Assembly: GCA_021229015.1 (NCBI GenBank)
Contig: CM037777.1
Location: 29,701,496-29,765,495 of the forward strand
DNA from: Solen grandis
Taxonomy: Eukaryota > Mollusca > Bivalvia > Adapedonta > Solenidae
Reading direction: 5' to 3'
Length of the DNA: 64,000 nucleotides
Made by a program: the position numbers and the translations under genes. Every line of letters begins with the position of its first letter. Within the stretch, counting starts at the first letter, position 1. Positions 57,686 to 64,000 of this stretch are shown here, in pieces. Under the pieces are notes generated by a model. It made no database searches. It was not told the origin of the DNA and was given only the letters and a program-made list of their open reading frames with translations.

Positions 57686-58034
57686 GTTTTATGAACTGAA
57701 AAAGGAGGCACTTCCCCTTATAACTTTTTTAGACTTTGATCCTGCTTGTTCTTATATTAATCAGTGTTCACACATATCTAGATCCGGCTCTGAAAATCCC
57801 TCGTCGTAGTTCATGAAATTGTCCATCTTATAGGACAAGATTTTCGTATGGTACGTCAAACGTGTCCAAACTTGTTTGATGATGAAATCTCAGCATCACT
57901 GTCAAAACTAAGTAACGAATAAGAGAATATATCATTGAGTAAATATGAATTGAAAATGAAGTCACTATTATATGATTGGCTATCTATTTTTAGAATGTCG
58001 TTTAGACCTGCATTCATGGGTCTACATAGAGCTA

Positions 58035-58304
58035 CTATCCCAATATCGCCAACTGAAAATGATGTTCCATGTAGGGATCTTCGGGCCCTATGTCAAAAGA
58101 TATACAGCCACCATTTCTCCCATCATATATCCAATTCACAACTTTTACATTATCTTGAACGTAAGTATTCCACTCTGTCATAGTAAGGAGTTTGATGTTA
58201 ATACGTTCGTTGTACTTGTATGATAACTCTGTTAATGACATTTTGAATGTTAGAAATGTTTCTTCTTTGTTTAACCACTGCTTAACAGACATTTTGGTTT
58301 TCAA
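58035..58304 (-). CDS. Small Polinton ORF upstream of the ATPase, unidentified
   Basis: The ORF has 89 codons on the same strand as the ATPase. A likely start is the second or third ATG (MSVKQWLNKEE or MSLTELSYKY). It contains WNTYVQDNVKVVNWIYDG. I recognise no domain. It may be the remains of a longer gene removed by the internal deletion. Confidence 0.35.
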   Translation of the reverse strand: MKTKMSVKQWLNKEETFLTFKMSLTELSYKYNERINIKLLTMTEWNTYVQDNVKVVNWIYDGRNGGCISFDIGPEDPYMEHHFQLAILG

Positions 58305-58624
58305 GACTATCTTTCAACATGCCTCAAATAAAGCCACTTTATACAATTCATAATCGAGAATATACTTCAAAGATATGTATGGTTCTTCCACCATATTTCT
58401 ATAAATTAAAATAAAGAGATTTTCTGATAAAACATCCATACTTAATCACTATCAATAGTATTTAAATCACTCTTTGAAATGCCGCGAGTGTTTTCTTCCT
58501 ATGATCACAAACAATATCTACATAACATCTCAAAATGGCGAATTTACATTGAATATAAATGTACAACTAACCAATCAGAAAATCAAAATCAGTCATGCAT
58601 GAACCGCCAATCAAAAGACCTCTG

Positions 58625-59060
58625 CGTTAACGATAGCATATCGCTATGAGCTTTTCATAGCTATGAAAATGATTCAAATCGGATAGCAACTAAGGAAGAT
58701 AGAGCCATTTTTTTTACATAGAATGACGTCATTTCCGGTTTTTATTTATCATGGACTTCCGTTTAAGGAGTTCAAAGTAAAGATTACACTTAGAGCTTTT
58801 CAAAGCTATGAAAATATTTAAATCGATGGAAATTTAAGGGAAATAGGTCGATTTTAACATTTGATGACGTCATTTCCGATTTTAAAGGCTCATGGACTTC
58901 TGGTTGAGAGAGTTCAAAGTATACATTTCACAAAATTTTACATTTGATGACGTCATTTCCGGTTTTTATTCATCATGGACTTCCCGTTAAGAGTTCAAAA
59001 TAAAGATTTCACTTCGAGCTTTCAATAGCTATGAAAATAATTCAAATCGGTTAACAACTA
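58625..59060. repeat. Degenerate tandem repeat with TGACGTCATTTCCG
   Basis: Three or four copies of a unit with AGCTTTTCATAGCTATGAAA, TTCAAATCGG and ATGACGTCATTTCCGGTTTT, then TCATGGACTTCC, at a spacing of about 150 bp. It lies inside the Polinton. Confidence 0.8.
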
Positions 59061-59104
59061 AGGGAGATATTACCTTTTAACATTGTACCTATAAAAAAAG
59101 GGGG

Positions 59105-59200
59105 GGTCAATAAAATCGATAATTGACAATAATTCGATTGAAAATCAAAACAACAGATTTATTTTGAATCTAGTTACTATTTGTATGCTCAAATGACTAA
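59105..59200. repeat. Internal inverted copy of 55550-55640
   Basis: ATCGATAATTGACAATAATT and following text are the reverse complement of the stretch at about 55555-55612. The inverted symmetry of the Polinton therefore extends beyond the main arms. 59200-60270 holds more ATCGATAATTAATC-type degenerate copies and no gene. Confidence 0.8.
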
Positions 59201-60269
59201 ATATTAGTGAAAAAATTTTTTTTAAAATCGATAAATAATCAATATCGGATCAATCATATATTTAAGCCTGATTTGCACTAAAACAGTAAAAAAAATGAGT
59301 TCTAAAAAATCAAAATTACAATATTCGTATACTAAAATGACTAAATGTTAGAGCAGAAAAAAGAAAATATTGTTGTTTTTTTTGTATATATAATCGATAA
59401 TTAATCCATATCGGATCAATCATGTGTTTAGACTTACTTCACACTGAAACAATATAAATAAATTGATTTCAGAAATCAAAATAACAAAATTCGTTCATTT
59501 AATCAATGTTTTATACTTATATTCGAATGGTATATAATTTGGTAAACTGAAAGAGTTAATGTATTTTTTTAATTTGTTTTTTCTGCTGCAAGGTCACAGC
59601 TGTTAAGAGTATGTCGATTACACACAAACATGTGTTTTAAGTTAGAGAAGCCCAAAACATACATTTCGTTCACACACATCATAAACATAATCTTTTTCAC
59701 GCACAGAGTACACAGATTTTTTTCTATGAATGCTCTTAGAGTGATCAGTTGGAATTTTTTGTGTGCAGGAAATTTCTAAAAACTAATGGATATACATGTC
59801 ATTAACTTTTTGGAAATTCTGTTGTGTGATATAATATTGGATACTGAGGAAAAAAAGTAGGTGATTTATAAATTAAAAAGTTTACCTTATTCGACATGTC
59901 CATTTCATTTCCAGAACCATGAACACATTCTATGATTTTGTTTGAATAGTGTGTGCGTGTGTGTGTATACGCCTCATACGTTCATGGAGTAAAAATGATT
60001 GCTGGTTGTTGTGCAATGTCATGCCTATTCATGAAATGAAACATGTTATTGGTTGCGATTCTGCATTTCTTTTCTGATTAGTTGTTGATCTAAGTCATGG
60101 TTATTTTTAAACAACATTTCTAGACATGTTCAATCGACATAAAATGGAGACATTGCATTGGTCGGTTCAAATTGTAAACCAGTTATCTCTGGTTTACTCT
60201 AGTTGTACACTGGAAATACATTTCCAAGAATAATTACCGGAAATACTATGGCTTAAAATGGTATATCAC

Positions 60270-60275
60270 GTGTGC

Positions 60276-60313
<38 letters not shown>

Positions 60314-60325
60314 CAGAGAGAGAAT
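60270..60325. repeat. (GT)n(GA)n microsatellite
   Basis: TG dinucleotides run directly into AG dinucleotides, with one C interruption. Confidence 0.9.
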
Positions 60326-60589
60326 ATAACATGAAAATGTTACATGTACACACGTATGTGCTCATGTACTTCATTAAATTTGATACAAGTTATGAGAATG
60401 TGCTTATATAATCATATACAAACTCTACAGAAATTAAGAGAGAGAGAATTAAACAAATGGAGGTCAATAAGTGTGTTACTCCAGATTCAAAATAAAACGT
60501 ATTCATGCATGGTAGGTAAGATGTTTATAGGTCACTGTGTATGTGAATATGAAATGTACTGGTGCCTGCTTTAAATGATTTCAATATTC

Positions 60590-60990
60590 GCAAGACATTA
60601 TGTTGAAATAACGTGTACAGACATGTTCAAAAATTGTGTTCTACCCACGTCTGAATTCTGAGGAATTGATCTTTATTTCCGTTTCATGTTGAAATAACGT
60701 GTACAGACATGTTCAAAAAGTGTGTTCCACACACACCTGAATTCTGAGGAATTGATCTTTATTTCCGTTTCATGTTGAAATAACAATTCAAAAATTGTGT
60801 TGAAATAACGTGTACAGCCATGTTCAAAAATTGTTTTAAAAATTGTTCCTAATCTTTTTTCGATTGTTTCATGTTAACGTGTACAGACATGATTAAAAAT
60901 TGTGTTCCATTTCCTACACGTCTAATTCAGGGAATTGATCTTTATTTCTGACTGATAGTTTCATGTTTAGGTAATGTGCACAGCCATGTT
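60590..60990. repeat. Tandem repeat of about 86 bp
   Basis: Two near-identical units with GTTGAAATAACGTGTACAGA, CATGTTCAAAAA and CTGAATTCTGAGGAATTGAT start at about 60602 and 60688. Three or so shortened or diverged units follow to 60990. The repeat lies inside the Polinton. Confidence 0.85.
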
Positions 60991-61324
60991 CAAAAAGTAT
61001 GTTCCAATATTGTTTGATATATTTTTTATTATATTTACTCATTGCTTGTATAGTCCATGACTCTATATGTTCTTTTCATTTATTGTATGATGATCATATG
61101 TTGATCATTGTATAAAGACTATATTGGTTTTGTATAGTCCCCGTCTAGGGCTGAGGACCGGACCCTCAATGTCCACGATTAAGCCCTATGACTGAATATA
61201 CAAGTCAGCTCTGTATATTATTGGGACTATCAATACCCCATAATCAATAGCACCGCCAAACAATTTGAATATGGCTGCCACGCTATACACACAATAGAGT
61301 CTAAACTAAAATGACCACCACCAC

Positions 61325-62019
61325 CCAGGGTTCCCATGATCACAGGGTACATGTTCAGACATGATTCTTCAGATCCATGCATTTAATGACTTTCACAGCT
61401 GGATGCCACTTCATGTTCATACCGGAGATCCGGTGTTGGGGAATAGTGAATAACTTTCACAGCAGGGTTCCCATGAACACAGAGTATGTTCTCACGCTTT
61501 GGACTAGAAATAGAGACCGGAAACACTTTGACCATAAATGGAAAACACAATTAGAGTAGTTACCGGAAATGTACTCATTCTCTTGGAAGATACATGTAGG
61601 GAACTGTTCACATCGTAAGTGTCTCTCTTTGAAAATAATGTATCATTTTATTTTGACTTATGTATTTTTCCGCCTAGGGCTAAGGACCTGACCCCAATGC
61701 CTGTGATAACCCAAGGTAGAATGTACAATTCCTTATTTTACATCAATGAGAAAACATGAGGTCATTCTACCGATAAGGTCATTCTAACTATAGATCATGA
61801 TGCCATTTTAAATATAGCCCATGATGTCATACTATAATCCAAAATGGCCAATACACACATAAAATGGCCGCCTTCAACATGGCCACTACGCGTCATACCC
61901 TAAAAGGCTTATATGCAAATGAGTTACTATTAATAGTAACAAAGATTACTAAAAATAGAAACGAGGTCAACAAAATGGCGCACGTTTTTTTTTGGATGCA
62001 AAGCGTCAGACTTACTACT
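61325..62019 (-). repeat. Right inverted arm of the Polinton
   Basis: This is the reverse complement of 54528-55402 minus the 180-bp segment. Directly to its left (61135-61310) is a second, diverged copy of part of the arm (CTAGGGCTGAGGACCGGACC, TACAAGTCAGCTCTGTATAT), so the right end carries a partial double arm. Confidence 0.9.
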
Positions 62020-62025
62020 TATGTG
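62020..62025. other. Target site duplication TATGTG, right
   Basis: This is an exact match to 54522-54527, directly after the right terminus ending ACTTACTACT. Confidence 0.9.
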
Positions 62026-62184
62026 AATTATATATATTGTATTTTATGGATTGACAAGACAGACAGATAGAAAGATAGATATATCTGTATATATTTTAAA
62101 GGGTTTCAAGTCGAAACAAAACATTATTTCAATAAAATTTACCATACATTTTTATTTATAATAATTTTAATAAAACATAATTTT

Positions 62185-62325
62185 TCAGTACTCCAAAGTC
62201 CTAACCATCAACTCAATACAAGTTTGGAAGCGTGTGGTTGAGAGGCTACCTGACATATAAGCATCAATTGCCCGGTGAATAGAGTATACAGGGACGTCTT
62301 CATGTGTAAATCAAAGACCGGAATG
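62185..62325 (-). CDS. Candidate last exon of an unknown gene
   Basis: The minus strand encodes VYSIHRAIDAYMSGSLSTTR, then FQTCIELMVRTLEY and a stop, followed by an AATAAA-like A/T-rich stretch. Residue use looks gene-like, but I do not recognise the family and the acceptor is unclear. The rest of 62026-62990 shows no other signal. Confidence 0.25.
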
Positions 62326-62989
62326 AATATGTTTACCAGATCAACTTGAAACTGTCATCAGTGCCTATAATGGAATGTTAACATGACCGACGAATATGCC
62401 ATCCTGTCACAAGAATAAATCCTATATTTTTGTCTGTATATGTGATATTAGTTATTTTATTTCATTTAAACATTTGCGAAACTTATTATTTACAAACATA
62501 CATATACTGTCTACGTCATCTGTGGACACACGGAATGTTCGAAACCACTGACACACCATGTAACCAACAGGTTCCTCTAGTGCTGTTGTGTTGGCGCGTC
62601 TTCATCCCAGGGATGTGACATGGTGGAAGTATGGACAGGGTCAGCAACTGTCTAAAGTTACCGTTCTTGACATGCAGATGTTGATGCAAAGTCACCTGAT
62701 CATTCTTCTATGTGTTTCTCCATGGGCCGCGCTGCAATTTGCTGTTTCACCTGAAAATGCAATCGAATCATAATTATACATTTTCTTATTACCGGTATCT
62801 CTAAATAATTAATATATATATATCATTACTTAAAAAGATAATTGATATATGGGAATATAATATATAACATAATATTTTAAGTACTATTCATAATTGTTTG
62901 ACATATCGGAAATATGTACCGAAATCTGCGAAATTACTAATTGAAGAGTATAATTTAGCTGATTAGACGCTTCTTTTCCACATCATCGA

Positions 62990-63684
62990 TTTCCATCTTA
63001 AATACTTAATTAACATAAAATAAGGCTTGCTTAAGCACTTACCATCACTGGTTTTCCGTCTATAAAACCTAATAAACAATAAATTTGCCTTGCGAAAGCA
63101 TCTACTCTCGCTGGTTTTCCATCTTAATACTTAATAAATAGACAATAAACCTTACTTTAACACCTATCTTCACTTGTTTTCCGTCTATAATACCTAATAA
63201 ACAATAAATTAGCCTTGCTTAAACACCTACCATCGCTGGTTTTCCAACTTTAATACTTAATAAACAATAAATTAGCCTTGCTTAAACACCTACCCTCACT
63301 GGTTTTCCATCTAAATACTAAATAAATAGACAATAAACCTTACTTAAACACCTACCATCGCTGGTTTTCCAACTTTAATACTTAATAAACAATATATTAG
63401 CCTTGCTTAATCACCTACCCTCACTGGTTTTCCATCTAAATAAATAAATAGACAATAAAACCTTACTTAAACACCTACCATCGCTGGTTTTCCAACTTTA
63501 ATACTTAATAAACAATATATTAGCCTTGCTTAATCACCTACCCTCACTGGTTTTCCATCTAAATATTAATTAAATAGACAATAAGTCTTACTTGCACATC
63601 TACCTTCGCTGGTTTTCCGTCTATTATACTTAATTAACAATAAATAAGCATTGCTTAAGCACCTACCCTCACTGATTTTCCATC
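62990..63684. repeat. Minisatellite of about 60-62 bp
   Basis: About eleven units contain CACTGGTTTTCCATCT or CGCTGGTTTTCCAACTTT, TACTTAATAAACAATAAATT and AGCCTTGCTTAAACACCTAC. Alternating variants (TAAATAGACAATAAACCTTA and AAACAATATATTAGCCTTGC) suggest a two-unit higher-order pattern of about 120 bp. The array runs into the gap. Confidence 0.95.
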
Positions 63685-63784
63685 NNNNNNNNNNNNNNNN
63701 NNNNNNNNNNNNNNNNNNNNNNNNNNNNNNNNNNNNNNNNNNNNNNNNNNNNNNNNNNNNNNNNNNNNNNNNNNNNNNNNNNNN
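63685..63784. other. Assembly gap (100 N)
   Basis: A placeholder run of exactly 100 N, immediately after a tandem array that is a likely cause of the assembly break. Confidence 1.
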
Positions 63785-64000
63785 AAATTCTCACAGAGTT
63801 TTTAATTAACAGTGCTCTTGTTTAAAATCGAATTAGTTTACCGACAAATTTTGTATAGCATACATTATGAATAAAAAAATCACTATCATTAACTACCATA
63901 TTTGTGTGCTTAGAAATACAATTAAGAAATGGCATTGTCTAACCATCAGTTAAAGGCATGTTTTCAACCAAATAAACACTTGCTTTCAATTACTGTATGT
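63785..64000. repeat. Second copy of 38795-39010
   Basis: Same order, same strand and same total length as the earlier copy, with one extra T in the TTTT run and one missing C. It starts exactly at the gap edge and continues to the window end. Confidence 0.95.

Larger units (their letters stand above)
54528..62019 (-). mobile_element. Polinton/Maverick element, internally deleted
   Basis: The element is 7,492 bp with inverted termini starting AGTAGTAAGTCTGACGCTTT at both ends and perfect 6-bp flanking repeats TATGTG. The termini extend into long inverted arms. The interior has a minus-strand gene for a packaging-type ATPase, two small unidentified ORFs on the same strand, and much non-coding repeat. 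Full Polintons are usually 15-20 kb and carry DNA polymerase B, an rve integrase, a protease and capsid genes; none of these was recognised here. It is a deletion derivative of a virus-like element and cannot be autonomous. Confidence 0.9.

Overview
The window looks like nuclear DNA from a bivalve mollusc. It is AT-rich and intron-rich, with two 100-base scaffold gaps, several kinds of tRNA-derived SINE, and many copies of a repeat that starts AGCTCACCTGAG and ends with a GGGCC hairpin plus CTTG. Its other content is Polinton, hAT and pogo DNA. The phylum-level call rests on recall of repeat and SINE types, not on a search. Cellular genes occur only as scattered exons; most of the window is mobile or tandemly repeated DNA.

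Layout. 0-10 kb: the last two exons of a sedoheptulokinase gene (SHPK, + strand; 858-1058 and 9533-9897), separated by an 8.5 kb intron built almost entirely of two large repeat elements with tandem cores. The sequence from about 8.2 to 11 kb is visibly noisy, and the last SHPK exon is out of frame there. 10-23 kb: non-coding DNA, a SINE, and a hAT-ended element (16068-19210) with another core-repeat element inside it; two further copies lie at 14.7 and 20.7 kb. 23-36 kb: five recognisable exons of a HECT-type ubiquitin ligase of the G2E3-like group (+ strand), with two in-frame stops in one exon. Its 8.5 kb intron carries a nested stack: hAT-like ends (24932-31029) enclose a pogo/Tigger-like transposon with a long open transposase, which is itself split by a rolling-circle-like element (26074-27757). 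38-42 kb: a perfect foldback element with an 8-bp target duplication, a SINE, and an apparently intact two-exon gene coding for SAM, helix-turn-helix and DDE integrase domains (minus strand). 42.2-44.4 kb: a chain of unrelated minisatellites. 44.6-46.8 kb: a broken hAT transposase. 48.7-51.1 kb: five exons of a CaRF (ALS2CR8-domain) type gene on the minus strand, one disrupted by an 11-bp tandem duplication. 51-54 kb: CAT microsatellites, a SINE and another foldback. 54528-62019: a complete but internally deleted Polinton/Maverick with a perfect 6-bp target duplication (TATGTG), long inverted arms and a decayed packaging-ATPase gene. 63-64 kb: a 60-bp minisatellite, a gap, then a second copy of the sequence at 38795-39010.

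The main unexpected result is structural. At least two unrelated repeat families here share one terminal plan: a palindrome at the 5' end, half of which is repeated near the 3' end, then a short separate hairpin, then CT(T/A)G before T. That is the layout expected of Helentron/Helitron2-type non-autonomous elements. The cores of most of the AGCTCACC copies are tandem arrays of about 160-168 bp units, or dimers of about 316 bp.
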